DNA of 64,000 bases from assembly GCF_030160275.1 (NCBI RefSeq), contig NZ_BSOA01000014.1, forward strand, positions 155,044 through 219,043, read 5' to 3'. Each line of letters starts with the position of its first letter. Positions within the stretch are counted from its first letter, which is position 1. A program made the position numbers and the translations under genes. The notes beneath the pieces are model-generated. The model was not told the DNA's origin. It ran no database searches and worked only from the letters and a program-made list of their open reading frames with translations. The stretch is from Dyella flagellata. Its GTDB lineage: Bacteria > Pseudomonadota > Gammaproteobacteria > Xanthomonadales > Rhodanobacteraceae. Shown in pieces: positions 1-8,489 of the stretch.

Positions 1-7
1 TCGTCAT
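1..7 (-). CDS. Possible 5' end of a gene running off the left edge
   Basis: On the minus strand an ATG lies at positions 7-5, preceded by GAGGGAAGC, a good ribosome binding site at normal spacing. Only about two codons are inside the window, so nothing can be said of the product. The 180 bases between this start and the TetR gene would hold its promoter. Confidence 0.3.
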
Positions 8-128
8 GCTTCCCTCACTTTTGGTATGCCCATAAAACAGAAGTGTGACGCTAAGTTACGACAACTGGGCCTGGCAAGGTGTAGTGCAGCATAAGTACGA
101 TTAAATGGAATTGAAGGCGAAGAACATC

Positions 129-155
129 GTGAGAGCGGACCGCCTCCGCTCTCAC
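129..155. terminator. Perfect hairpin behind the TetR gene
   Basis: A 10-bp perfect stem (129-138 pairing with 146-155) with a 7-base loop lies 35 bases past the stop of the minus-strand TetR gene. No real U-run follows on either strand, so it may be a weak terminator or an mRNA-stabilising hairpin rather than a classical intrinsic terminator. Confidence 0.4.
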
Positions 156-190
156 CGTGGGACTGACTCGTTTCGGTTTGCGCCCTGGCT

Positions 191-769
191 TTACGCGGGA
201 ATCAGCGTAGCGATCATGTGTTCGACGTAGGCGTCGAACTCGTCGTGGCTCAACCTTGGCAGACCGAGCGTGAAATTCAGTTGCAGGAAACCGACATAGG
301 CAGCGTAGGTGAGGCGTGCCCGATTGAGAGCTTCGGCGGGCTCCATGCCAGCCTCGGTATAGGCCGTGTGAAGAAATTCCGTGCGGCGCTGGGATACGCG
401 TGCCATGACCGGCACCACCAGCGGATGATCCAAAGCCTTCAGCAGCGCAGCGTAGACACGATGCGGATGCAGCTCGTGCGCGACGCGCCGGAACAATTCC
501 GGCAGGCGTTCGCGCGGATCGGGCAGCGCTTCGATCTGGCCGATGATTTCGCGTTCGCCGTATTGTTCCCAGCGTTCCAGGGCCGCCTGCAACAAAGCTT
601 CACGGGTACGAAAATGCCAATAGAAGCTGCCCTTGGTGACACCGAGCTGGCGCGCCAACGCTTCGACGGCCAATGCTCCCACGCCTTGTTCAGCGATCAG
701 GTTGAGGGCGGCATCTTCCCAGTCTTCGGCGGAAAGGCGCGTACGTTCGGGCTTTTGACGGACATTCAT
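191..769 (-). CDS. TetR/AcrR family transcriptional regulator
   Basis: A one-domain repressor-type protein of about 192 residues. The N-terminal helix-turn-helix lies at about residues 12-58 and carries the family pattern VEALARQLGVTKGSFYWHF; the rest is an all-helical ligand-binding domain. ATG at 769 is preferred; ATG at 787 adds six residues and is possible. The longer frame back to 904 would run into the divergent hydrolase gene. The gene is transcribed away from the hydrolase-fadE pair with under 100 bases between them, the usual arrangement for a TetR repressor of its divergent neighbours. A role in sensing a fatty acid or acyl-CoA is therefore inferred, not shown. Confidence 0.85.
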   Translation of the reverse strand: MNVRQKPERTRLSAEDWEDAALNLIAEQGVGALAVEALARQLGVTKGSFYWHFRTREALLQAALERWEQYGEREIIGQIEALPDPRERLPELFRRVAHELHPHRVYAALLKALDHPLVVPVMARVSQRRTEFLHTAYTEAGMEPAEALNRARLTYAAYVGFLQLNFTLGLPRLSHDEFDAYVEHMIATLIPA

Positions 770-860
770 AAGCGTATGGTAGCCCATGCTGACGCGGAAC
801 TGTGCTTGCCGGGGCGACTCAGGGGCCGGTTGACGACGCGCCGGCGCACAATCCATACTC

Positions 861-1781
861 ATGCGTATGGAATCCAGTCCCTCCAACCGCACTTCGTTCA
901 ACACGGCCGATGGCCTGTCCTTGGCTGTGGACGTACGCCACCCCTCGGGCGAGCCGACATTGTTGTTTGCGCACGGTTTCGGCCAGACCCGTGGTGCGTG
1001 GAATGCGGCTGCGGCGACGCTCGCAGCGCGCGGTTGCCGCTGCGTATCCTTCGACAGCCGCGGCCACGGCGAAAGCGCGCGGGTGCCGAATGGCGACTAT
1101 CACATGCAGCCCTTCGTCGATGACCTGCTCGCACTCGCTCATGCGCAGCCGCAACCACCGATGCTCGTGGGCGCTTCCATGGGCGGTCTGCTAGGCCTGG
1201 TCGCGGCCGGTGAAGTGCGACCTTCGCCGTTCCGTGCGCTGGTGCTGGTGGACATCACGCCACGTTGGGAAACCGCCGGGGTCGAACGTATTCTCGCTTT
1301 CATGCAGGCGCATCCAGACGGCTTCGCCAGCTACGCCGAAGCGGCGGAGCAGATTGCCGCCTATTTGCCGCAGCGTCGAGAACGCAAGAGCGAGCAGCAA
1401 CTGCGTCCCTTGTTGCGCGAAGGCGCGGATGGCCGCTTGCGCTGGCACTGGGACCCGGCCTTGCTGGCCGGCGAGCTGATCAGCGAGTGCGAACGCTACC
1501 AGCCGCGCCTGTTCGAAGCGGCAGCCAAAGTCGAAGTGCCGGTGCTACTGCTTTCCGGCGAGCGCAGCGACGTCGTCTCGCAGAGCACCGTCGAAGAATT
1601 CCTTGCGCTGGTACCGCACGCGCGGCATGCCGAAGTACCTGGCGCCACCCATATGTTGGCCGGGGATGCGAATGACGCGTTCACGGCCGCGATCGCAGGC
1701 TTCATCGGAAGCCTGGAGCCTGCCTTTCGTCCCCGCGGCGAAGGCGAAGCAACCTGCCATGAGGTGTTGAAATGTCCGTAA
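861..1781 (+). CDS. Alpha/beta hydrolase fold protein
   Basis: A 306-residue alpha/beta hydrolase. The visible catalytic set is the nucleophile elbow GASMGG (Ser106), Asp237 in GERSDVV and His264 in GATHML, with an oxyanion region HGFGQ near residue 38. No signal peptide is present, so it should be cytoplasmic. Its last codons overlap the start of the acyl-CoA dehydrogenase gene by 10 bases, which implies translational coupling. An esterase or thioesterase step feeding or draining acyl-CoA is plausible from this context; the substrate cannot be read from sequence. Confidence 0.88.
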   Translation: MRMESSPSNRTSFNTADGLSLAVDVRHPSGEPTLLFAHGFGQTRGAWNAAAATLAARGCRCVSFDSRGHGESARVPNGDYHMQPFVDDLLALAHAQPQPPMLVGASMGGLLGLVAAGEVRPSPFRALVLVDITPRWETAGVERILAFMQAHPDGFASYAEAAEQIAAYLPQRRERKSEQQLRPLLREGADGRLRWHWDPALLAGELISECERYQPRLFEAAAKVEVPVLLLSGERSDVVSQSTVEEFLALVPHARHAEVPGATHMLAGDANDAFTAAIAGFIGSLEPAFRPRGEGEATCHEVLKCP

Positions 1782-4240
1782 TACTGACCGTGTTGGCCGC
1801 GCTGGTTGCGACCGGCGCCTGCGCTTATCACCGCAGCAGTCTGCGCACATGGGCGATTGCCACGATTGCCGCCACTTTCGTCGTGGGCCTGCTCGCGCAC
1901 GCTCTGATCACGATGGTGATCCTGCTGATCATCGAGCTGGCGATTGCGGTGCCGTTGTTGAATCTGGGATTTCGCCGCAAACAGATCAGCGCACCGTTGC
2001 TGAAGATCTTCGCCAAAGTGACGCCGAAGCTCTCCGATACCGAGCAGACTGCGCTGGAAGCAGGCACCGTCGGCTTCGAGGGCGAGCTGTTCTCCGGCAA
2101 GCCGGACTGGCACGAACTGCTCAAGCAGCCCAAGCCTGAGTTGAGCGTGGAAGAAAAAGCCTTCCTCGACGGCCCGGTCGAACAGTTGTGCGGCATGCTC
2201 GACGACTGGCAGATCACGCATGAATTGGCCGACCTGCCGCCGGAAGTGTGGGAGTTCATCAAGAAGCACAAATTCTTCGGCATGATCATTCCGAAGCAGT
2301 ACGGCGGCCTGGGCTTCTCCGCGCTGGCGCATTCGGCGGTGTTGCAGAAGCTCGCCAGCATGTCGGCCACCGCCGCTTCCACGGTCGCCGTGCCCAATTC
2401 GCTTGGTCCGGCTGAATTGCTGCTGCATTACGGCAGCGACGAGCAAAAGAACTACTACCTGCCGCGCCTGGCGCTGGGCGAAGAAATCCCGTGTTTCGCG
2501 CTCACCGGTCCGTACGCGGGTTCCGATGCGACTTCGATTCCCGATTATGGCGTGGTCTGCAAGCAGGTGGTCGATGGGGTCGAAACGCTTGGCATGCGCC
2601 TGAATTTCGACAAGCGCTACATCACCTTGGCGCCGATCGCCACTGTGGTTGGATTGGCTTTCCGCTTGTACGACCCTGAGCATCTGCTGGGCGACAAGGA
2701 AGATCTGGGCATCACGCTCGCGCTGCTGCCGCGCAGCACCCCGGGCCTGGAAATTGGCCGCCGGCATTTGCCATTGAACATCCCGTTCCAGAACGGACCG
2801 GTGCGCGGCAAGGAAGTGTTTGCGCCGATGTCGACCTTGATCGGTGGGCCGCACATGGCCGGCCATGGTTGGCGCATGCTGGTGGAGTGCTTGTCGGTGG
2901 GGCGTGCGATTTCGCTGCCTTCCAATGCGACCGGTGGTGTGCGCATGGCGGTGGCGGGCACTGGCGCCTACGCACGTATGCGCAAGCAGTTCGGTCTGGC
3001 CGTGGCGCGTTTCGAAGGTGTGGAAGAAGCGCTGGCGCGTATCGGCGGTCTCACTTATGCCACTGCCGCGTTGTCGCGCGCGACGGCGGCAGCGGTCGAT
3101 CGCGGCGAGAAGCCGGCCGTGCCTTCGGCGATCGCCAAGTATCACGCGACCGAATGGGGCCGTGCCGTCGCGGGCGACGCCATGGACGTGCACGGTGGCA
3201 AGGCCGTGCAGCTTGGCCCGAAGAATTACGCCGGCCGTGCCTGGCAGGGCGTGCCGATCGCGATCACAGTCGAAGGCGCGAACATCATGACGCGCAGCTT
3301 GATGATTTTCGGTCAGGGCGCGATCCGCTGCCATCCGTACGTGTTGAAGGAAATGCAAGCGCTGTCGATCGAGGACTACAGCGAGCGCCTGAAAGCGTTC
3401 GACCGCGCCTTGTTCGGACATCTCGGCTTCGGCGTTTCCAATGCCGTACGCAGCTTCGTGCTCGGCATCACTGGTGCGCGCATCGGCGATTCGGCGGGCG
3501 ATGCCTATGTGCGCCGCTACTATCGCAAACTCAACCGTTATTCCTCCGCCTTGGCGTTGTGTGCCGACACCTTCATGGGCGTGCTGGGCGGCAAGCTGAA
3601 GTTCAAGGAAAAACTTTCCGCGCGCCTGGGCGACGTGCTGAGCTATCTGTATATCGCCAGCGCCATGCTGAAGCGTTACGAGGATACCGGCCGACCGGAG
3701 GCGGACCGTCCGCTGCTGGCCTGGGCATTCCATGAGTGCATGTGGCGCACGCAGATGGCACTGGACGGCGCAATCCGCAATTTCCCGGTGCGCCCGGTGT
3801 CCTGGCTGTTGCGCGGCCTGGTGTTCCCCTTCGGCCGCCGCGAAGTGCCGCCGTCGGATCGTCTGGGTCGCCGGGTCGCCGCGCTCATCACCGCACCCGG
3901 TGAAGCGCGCGATCGCCTGCTGGAATGGGCTTACCTCACGCCAACTTCCAATAACACCGTGGGTCGCATGAACGAGCTGCTGCCGGATGTGATCGCTGCC
4001 GAGCCGGTGGAGCGCAAGTTCCTCAAGGCGCAGAAGGCCGGCCAGTTCAAGTCGCACGACTATCTTGGCCAGCTGGATGAGGCGATGCGGTCGGGCGTGA
4101 TCGACCATTCGGAGGCCGCCTTGCTCAAACGGGTGCGTGAAGGCGTGTTCGAGTTCATTTCGGTGGATGATTTCGATCCGGCTGAGCTACAGTCGGCGAT
4201 CACCCGCAAGAGCGCCAAGAAGCTGGCCGATGCGGCGTAG
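1772..4240 (+). CDS. fadE: Acyl-CoA dehydrogenase, FadE type
   Basis: An 822-residue protein close in length to E. coli FadE, which does the first oxidation of fatty-acid beta-oxidation (acyl-CoA to trans-2-enoyl-CoA, FAD-linked). Two hydrophobic segments at about residues 1-65 suggest membrane attachment, followed by the acyl-CoA dehydrogenase N-terminal, middle (CFALTGPYAGSD) and C-terminal FAD domains, then the FadE-specific C-terminal extension (DUF1974). It overlaps the hydrolase gene by 10 bases. Likely controlled by the divergent TetR regulator. A palindromic repeat begins 14 bases after the stop. Confidence 0.93.
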   Translation: MSVILTVLAALVATGACAYHRSSLRTWAIATIAATFVVGLLAHALITMVILLIIELAIAVPLLNLGFRRKQISAPLLKIFAKVTPKLSDTEQTALEAGTVGFEGELFSGKPDWHELLKQPKPELSVEEKAFLDGPVEQLCGMLDDWQITHELADLPPEVWEFIKKHKFFGMIIPKQYGGLGFSALAHSAVLQKLASMSATAASTVAVPNSLGPAELLLHYGSDEQKNYYLPRLALGEEIPCFALTGPYAGSDATSIPDYGVVCKQVVDGVETLGMRLNFDKRYITLAPIATVVGLAFRLYDPEHLLGDKEDLGITLALLPRSTPGLEIGRRHLPLNIPFQNGPVRGKEVFAPMSTLIGGPHMAGHGWRMLVECLSVGRAISLPSNATGGVRMAVAGTGAYARMRKQFGLAVARFEGVEEALARIGGLTYATAALSRATAAAVDRGEKPAVPSAIAKYHATEWGRAVAGDAMDVHGGKAVQLGPKNYAGRAWQGVPIAITVEGANIMTRSLMIFGQGAIRCHPYVLKEMQALSIEDYSERLKAFDRALFGHLGFGVSNAVRSFVLGITGARIGDSAGDAYVRRYYRKLNRYSSALALCADTFMGVLGGKLKFKEKLSARLGDVLSYLYIASAMLKRYEDTGRPEADRPLLAWAFHECMWRTQMALDGAIRNFPVRPVSWLLRGLVFPFGRREVPPSDRLGRRVAALITAPGEARDRLLEWAYLTPTSNNTVGRMNELLPDVIAAEPVERKFLKAQKAGQFKSHDYLGQLDEAMRSGVIDHSEAALLKRVREGVFEFISVDDFDPAELQSAITRKSAKKLADAA

Positions 4241-4253
4241 GCTGACATGAATC

Positions 4254-4327
4254 GTAGGCTGGGATGACAATCCCGGCTTTACCATGCATGCAGCATAAGC
4301 AAGGCTGGGATTGTCATCCCAGCCTAG
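4254..4327. repeat. Dispersed palindromic repeat, two-armed copy
   Basis: Left arm TAGGCTGGGATGACAATCCC and right arm GGGATTGTCATCCCAGCCTA are reverse complements, separated by about 30 bases. Each arm is itself nearly palindromic. It lies between fadE and the DUF4442 gene and belongs to the same family as copies at 13961, 28089, 32648, 34590, 38495 and 61935. Confidence 0.85.
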
Positions 4328-4353
4328 GGTACGTCAACGTCGCAGGAGACTTC

Positions 4354-4827
4354 ATGGGTGCATCGTTGTTGTCCTTGTACCAGCGCATCACCCGCTGGCC
4401 TGCCGGCCACTGGCTGTTCTCCCGCGCCGTCTGCCTGCGCGCCCCTTACTTCGCCACCATCGCCCCGTTGTTCGTCGCCCTGGAGCCGGGGCGCTGCGAG
4501 GTGCTCATGCGCGATCGCCGGCGCGTGCATAACCATATCGGCACCGTCCATGCGATCGCACTCTGCAACCTGGCCGAATTGTCCGCGGGCGTCATGGCGG
4601 AGGCGACGATTCCGGCCGATGCGCGCTGGATACCCAGGGGCATGAGCGTGGAATACCTCAGCCGGGCGAAGGGCAGCATGCATGCCGTGGCGACACCGGA
4701 AGCGCAGCTTGAGGCCGTGGATGCCGCCAGAGACTGGCCAGTGCGGGTGGAGGTCACCGATCCGACTGGAACGCCGGTGTTCCGCGCCCGCATCACGATG
4801 TGGGTGTCGCCTCGCAAGAAGGCGTGA
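4354..4827 (+). CDS. DUF4442 family hotdog-fold protein
   Basis: A 157-residue protein resembling the DUF4442 family, which has the hotdog fold of acyl-CoA thioesterases. The family-like stretch RRRVHNHIGTVHAIALCNLAE lies near residues 49-69. The frame is open back to 4264, but that part is the palindromic repeat; ATG 4354 has a good GGAG site 7 bases upstream, so it is the start. The position behind fadE fits a role in acyl-CoA turnover, though the repeat between the genes may separate the transcripts. The 3' end overlaps the convergent CPBP gene by 35 bases. Confidence 0.82.
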   Translation: MGASLLSLYQRITRWPAGHWLFSRAVCLRAPYFATIAPLFVALEPGRCEVLMRDRRRVHNHIGTVHAIALCNLAELSAGVMAEATIPADARWIPRGMSVEYLSRAKGSMHAVATPEAQLEAVDAARDWPVRVEVTDPTGTPVFRARITMWVSPRKKA

Positions 4828-5725
4828 CGGCGCGCGACCTGCGGGAGCGCACGATGCTTTTGCGGCGCAATGCGGTCAGCAGCAACACCACCGAAACCGA
4901 TGTGCACACCAGCAACGCCACCACAGAGGCTTCCGCGCCGAACGCACCGCCGCTCAGCCAGTCTGGGCCAGTGCGCGAGGACAGCAACCAACCCTTGCCG
5001 CCGGTACCAGACACTGGGATGCCGTAGATCGTCCCTTGTGTGATGTTCCATGCAGCGTGCAGGCCCACGCATGCCCATAGAGTGCGTGTCACATGGAAAA
5101 CCAGGGCGAGCAGAATGCCCGCTTCGATGGCGATGGCCAGCGAGCTCCATAGCGTGGCGCCGGGATTGAAGATGTGCGCACCGCCGAAAAAAACGGCGGA
5201 AATCGCCAGCGCCCACCAAGTGCCAAGACCCTCTTCGGCGATGCGGAACAGGACCCCGCGCGTGACGATCTCTTCGCCAATGCCGGCGCCGACACCGGCA
5301 AGCAACACTTCGGGCAGCCAGTCCACCTGAGCATTGATACCAAGCACGTGATAGCTGCCGCACAGCCACAGTATGCCTACCACGGTGCTGAAGATCAGGA
5401 AGCCCGCCAGCAGGCCGGCCAGGCCATAGGTGGGAAGCGCGCGCAAGGACAGTTCGCGTGGTGACCGGTGTTCGACGAGGCAGACCAGAACCAGGTAGGC
5501 AATGACAGTGGCGACAAGCTCCATCGTCATGAGGCCGAGCGCGCGCTGCAGTGGTGCTACCGATTTGCCCATCCAGCCTATTGCAGCCAGGATGTCATGC
5601 ATTGCATAGCCGACACCAAAGGTGATGGCGGCGAAGATTACGATGCGCGCCACTGGCGAATAGACCAGCCAGCGCTGCCATGCGGGCGCTGACGGCGGTG
5701 TACGAAAGGCGATGTCTTCGGACAT
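4793..5725 (-). CDS. CPBP family intramembrane metalloprotease
   Basis: A 310-residue membrane protein with about seven to eight hydrophobic segments. It carries the three CPBP (Abi/CAAX) signatures: EEIVTR (Glu151, Glu152, Arg156), FGGAH (His184) and HAAWN (His223), which form the active site within the membrane. Bacterial members include prenyl-protein-type proteases and bacteriocin self-immunity proteins; the substrate here is unknown. The last 35 or so residues are basic and lie in the overlap with the DUF4442 gene on the opposite strand. Confidence 0.87.
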   Translation of the reverse strand: MSEDIAFRTPPSAPAWQRWLVYSPVARIVIFAAITFGVGYAMHDILAAIGWMGKSVAPLQRALGLMTMELVATVIAYLVLVCLVEHRSPRELSLRALPTYGLAGLLAGFLIFSTVVGILWLCGSYHVLGINAQVDWLPEVLLAGVGAGIGEEIVTRGVLFRIAEEGLGTWWALAISAVFFGGAHIFNPGATLWSSLAIAIEAGILLALVFHVTRTLWACVGLHAAWNITQGTIYGIPVSGTGGKGWLLSSRTGPDWLSGGAFGAEASVVALLVCTSVSVVLLLTALRRKSIVRSRRSRAVTPSCEATPTS

Positions 5726-5790
5726 GGCGAATCTCCCGTGAGTGGTTACTCAGGCCAAGTTGCGGTCCTCGTTCGGCGTGGCGTTGCGGG

Positions 5791-6789
5791 TCACGTCGGC
5801 GCCAGCGCGCAGCCGTTTTTGCCGCTCTCCTTGACTTGGTACAGCGCACGATCGGCGGCTTGGATCAAGGTCTCGTCAGAATCGATTTTTTCGCTCCACA
5901 GCGCGATGCCGATGCTGGCGCTCACGTGGGCCAGGAAAGCACCGTGTTCGCCCTGCAGCTGGTACGGCTGCGCCAGCACCTGGCAAATCGACTGGCAGCG
6001 CTTCAGCAGCGGCTCAAGCTCGGCGGCGCCTTGGAAGATCAACGCGAATTCATCGCCGCCCAGGCGCGCCGCCGTATCGTCGGCACGCACCTGGCCGGTC
6101 AATCGCGAGGAAATCGCCTGCAAGAGCGCATCTCCAGCCGGATGGCCGTAGGTATCGTTGACCGCCTTGAAGCCATCGATGTCGACCAGCGCCAGCGCGA
6201 AGGGAATGCCGTGCAGCAGGCTGTATTGCACCGCCGAGCGCAGCCGCTCATGAAACAGCATGCGATTGGGCAGCCCGGTCAACATGTCGTGGGTGGCCTG
6301 GTGGCGAACCTGTGCTTCGGCGCGCTGGCGCTCGCCGATCTCGGCCTGCAATTGCTGGTTGCGGGCGGACAACTGCTCGAGCGTCTCCTGCAATTGCATG
6401 CGCGCGTTGTGCAGTTCCAGGAATACACGTACTTTGGATTTGAGGATCGTGTCGTTGATCGGCTTGGCGATATAGTCGACCGCGCCGGAGCTGTAGCCTT
6501 TCAAGCGGTTGATATCGTCTGCATAGGCGGCGGTAACGAAGATCACCGGTGTATCGCGCAGGTGCTCGGTTTCGCCAAGCAGTTGCGCGACTTCGAAGCC
6601 ATCCATGTCCGGCATGTTCACGTCGAGCAGGATCAGCGCGAACTGCTGGTCCAGGCAGGCCGCCAGCGCAGCGTTGCCGTTGCTGGCTTCCACCAGTTCC
6701 GCGCCGCAGTCGGCCAGCAGATGGCGCATGGCGATCAAGTTGGCGCGAGTGTCATCGACGACCAGGATCTTGGGAATGTGAGTATTCAT
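5791..6789 (-). CDS. Response regulator with diguanylate cyclase (REC-GGDEF)
   Basis: A 332-residue soluble protein with an N-terminal receiver domain (acidic pocket VVDDT, phospho-acceptor Asp56 in LLDVNMPDMDG, Lys109), a short coiled coil at about 120-160, and a GGDEF domain at about 165-330. The active-site motif GGDEF is intact at 244-248 and the inhibitory I-site RADD (Arg235-Asp238) sits five residues before it, so it should make c-di-GMP with product feedback. It is the last gene of the hybrid kinase-cheR-cheB cluster, but a 280-bp inverted-repeat element lies directly upstream and supplies its apparent ribosome binding site (GAGG). Confidence 0.92.
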   Translation of the reverse strand: MNTHIPKILVVDDTRANLIAMRHLLADCGAELVEASNGNAALAACLDQQFALILLDVNMPDMDGFEVAQLLGETEHLRDTPVIFVTAAYADDINRLKGYSSGAVDYIAKPINDTILKSKVRVFLELHNARMQLQETLEQLSARNQQLQAEIGERQRAEAQVRHQATHDMLTGLPNRMLFHERLRSAVQYSLLHGIPFALALVDIDGFKAVNDTYGHPAGDALLQAISSRLTGQVRADDTAARLGGDEFALIFQGAAELEPLLKRCQSICQVLAQPYQLQGEHGAFLAHVSASIGIALWSEKIDSDETLIQAADRALYQVKESGKNGCALAPT

Positions 6790-6790
6790 G

Positions 6791-7070
6791 TAGGGAGCCT
6801 CTGATCTATTCCTACGTACCCGTCACCGCACTGTATGCGCGCCTCGCTTCGCCCCGTCGGGGAGTATGTCTAGACGGCGGGGCGAAGCGAGGCGCGCATA
6901 CAGTGCGGCCCCAGCATTTTAAATTTTGACGACGGGGTGACGTCCAGAAGGCCCGCAGGCTGTGCCCCGCGGCTTGAACAGACGGCCAGTCTGCCCTGTG
7001 CCGCGCGACCCACCCTGCGGGCCTTCTGGACGTCATGCCGGGCACGTAGGAATAGATCAGAGGCTCCCTA
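6791..7070. mobile_element. Nested inverted-repeat element (MITE-like)
   Basis: About 280 bases bounded by a perfect 27-bp inverted repeat (6791-6817 with 7044-7070; five more bases match with one mismatch). Inside are two further perfect hairpins: 29 bp (6827-6855 with 6879-6907) and 22 bp (6938-6959 with 7014-7035). No gene is visible inside. The right end encodes the last three residues and stop region of CheB; the left end stops one base before the ATG of the REC-GGDEF gene. The perfect pairing suggests a recent or actively maintained insertion. No target duplication is obvious. Confidence 0.75.
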
Positions 7071-7629
7071 GACAGAGTCGATTGAGCAGGGGGGCGATGT
7101 CCGGGAGAGGAAGGCAGTAATCCGCGCCGGCCATATCGAGCGCGGCTTGCGGCATGGCGGTGGCTTCGGCATCGGTGGGAGACTGCACGATGGCGACTCC
7201 GCCGAGTTCGCGAATGCGCTGCAGACCCGCGGCGCCATCGGCATTGGCGCCCGTCAGGATCACGCCGATCAGGGCCTGGCGCCAAACCTCGGCGGCGGAA
7301 CAGAACAGCACGTCGATGGAAGGGCGCGAATAGTTCACGCGAGGATCGGCCGACAGGGCGAAATGCAGATCGCTTTCCACCAGCAGATGGTATCCGGAGG
7401 GCGCGAGGTGTACGACACCGGCTTGTACCGGTTGGCGCTCGACCGCTTCGATCACCGGCAACACCGACATGCGCCCCAACACGTCTCCCAGGATGTCCAT
7501 CGCGTCGGACCGGTGGCAGCACACCAGCACGGATTGCCGCAGCCTGGCGTCGAGCGCGCCGAGCAGGGTCATCAGAGCATCCACGCCGCCCGCCGAACAG
7601 CCGATCGCGATGGCGGCGGGGGTGGTCAT
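7057..7629 (-). CDS. cheB: CheB-type protein-glutamate methylesterase, catalytic domain only
   Basis: A 190-residue protein equal to the CheB catalytic domain, without the usual N-terminal receiver. The triad is Ser12 (GCSAGG), His39 (CCHRSD) and Asp131 (TGANADG). CheB removes methyl groups from receptor glutamates. ATG at 7629 overlaps the cheR stop by 4 bases. Lacking its own receiver, it must be controlled otherwise, perhaps by the hybrid kinase in the operon. The C-terminal LGSL and stop lie inside the inverted-repeat element, so the original 3' end may have been replaced by it. Confidence 0.9.
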   Translation of the reverse strand: MTTPAAIAIGCSAGGVDALMTLLGALDARLRQSVLVCCHRSDAMDILGDVLGRMSVLPVIEAVERQPVQAGVVHLAPSGYHLLVESDLHFALSADPRVNYSRPSIDVLFCSAAEVWRQALIGVILTGANADGAAGLQRIRELGGVAIVQSPTDAEATAMPQAALDMAGADYCLPLPDIAPLLNRLCLGSL

Positions 7630-8477
7630 TCGGCAATATCGTCCAGATGGCTGGCGAGCCGGTAGATGCGCTGCGGTTCGCTGAACGGCACGAAGGCCTG
7701 CGCGATCGGAGAGCGGTCTATGTTCTCGCGCACGCCCAGGCAAAGGAAGCCGGCGCGCACCAGGCTGTCGCGAAACAACGACAGCGCGCGATTCTGCAGC
7801 GTGTTGGAAAAATAGATCAGCACGTTGCGGCACAATATCAGGTGCGCCTCGCAAAAGACGCCGTCGGTAGCCAGATTGTGCACGGCGAAGGTCACGTTCC
7901 GGCGCAGGCGCTGGTTGAGCTTGAGTAACTTGTAGCCGGCGCTGCAGTAATCGGCCAGTGAGCGCCGGCCACCGGCGGCCTGGTAGTTGCGCGACCACTG
8001 CTGGGCCTCCTGGGCCGGATAAATGCCCTCGCTGGCGCGTTGCAACGCGCGGTCGCTGAGATCGGTGGCGAAGATCTGCGTTCGCTCGTACAGCCCGGCC
8101 TCTTCCAGCAGGATCGCCAGGGAATACACCTCCTGCCCGTGCGCGCACCCCGCCTGCCAGATGTTGATCTGCGGATAGGAGGCCAGCAGCGGAAACACCT
8201 GCTCGCGCAACGCTAGGAACATGGCCGGATCGCGGAACATGTCCGACATCGGCACGGTTAGGCCTTCCAGAACACGCGGCAGCATCGCCGGCTCGTGCAG
8301 CATGCGTTCGGTCAGGCCGGTAATGGTCTTGCATTCGAGCTGATCGACCAACAGATGCACGCGGCGCTTGAGCGAAGCGGGCGCGTATTGGGTGAAATCG
8401 TGCCCGTGGCGCTTTTGCAGCGCCTGGACGAAGAGTTCCATTTCGATGCTGTCCAGCTCCGGGGCGTCCATGGGCAC
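7626..8477 (-). CDS. cheR: CheR-type SAM-dependent protein methyltransferase
   Basis: A 283-residue CheR. The N-terminal helical domain includes the substrate-side FRDP motif (81-84); the methyltransferase domain shows motif I GCAHGQEVYSL (110-120), FATDLS (136-141) and ILCRNVLIYF. It would methylate glutamates of a chemoreceptor-like partner with SAM. It lies 12 bases after the hybrid kinase gene and overlaps cheB by 4 bases. No methyl-accepting protein, CheA or CheW is present in the window, so the target is either elsewhere or the kinase itself. Confidence 0.92.
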   Translation of the reverse strand: MPMDAPELDSIEMELFVQALQKRHGHDFTQYAPASLKRRVHLLVDQLECKTITGLTERMLHEPAMLPRVLEGLTVPMSDMFRDPAMFLALREQVFPLLASYPQINIWQAGCAHGQEVYSLAILLEEAGLYERTQIFATDLSDRALQRASEGIYPAQEAQQWSRNYQAAGGRRSLADYCSAGYKLLKLNQRLRRNVTFAVHNLATDGVFCEAHLILCRNVLIYFSNTLQNRALSLFRDSLVRAGFLCLGVRENIDRSPIAQAFVPFSEPQRIYRLASHLDDIAE

Positions 8478-8489
8478 AGTTCCCTCAGG

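Noticed and set aside
1496..4108. 870-residue frame on the minus strand across fadE
   Set aside because: It is the antisense shadow of fadE: rich in His, Arg and Gln, with no domain pattern, and lies over a well-supported gene.
6812..7636. 274-residue frame that spans the inverted-repeat element and cheB
   Set aside because: It reads cheB in the wrong frame and ends in the repeat. The same short peptide REPLIYSYVP also appears from the other arm, which is just the repeat translated twice.
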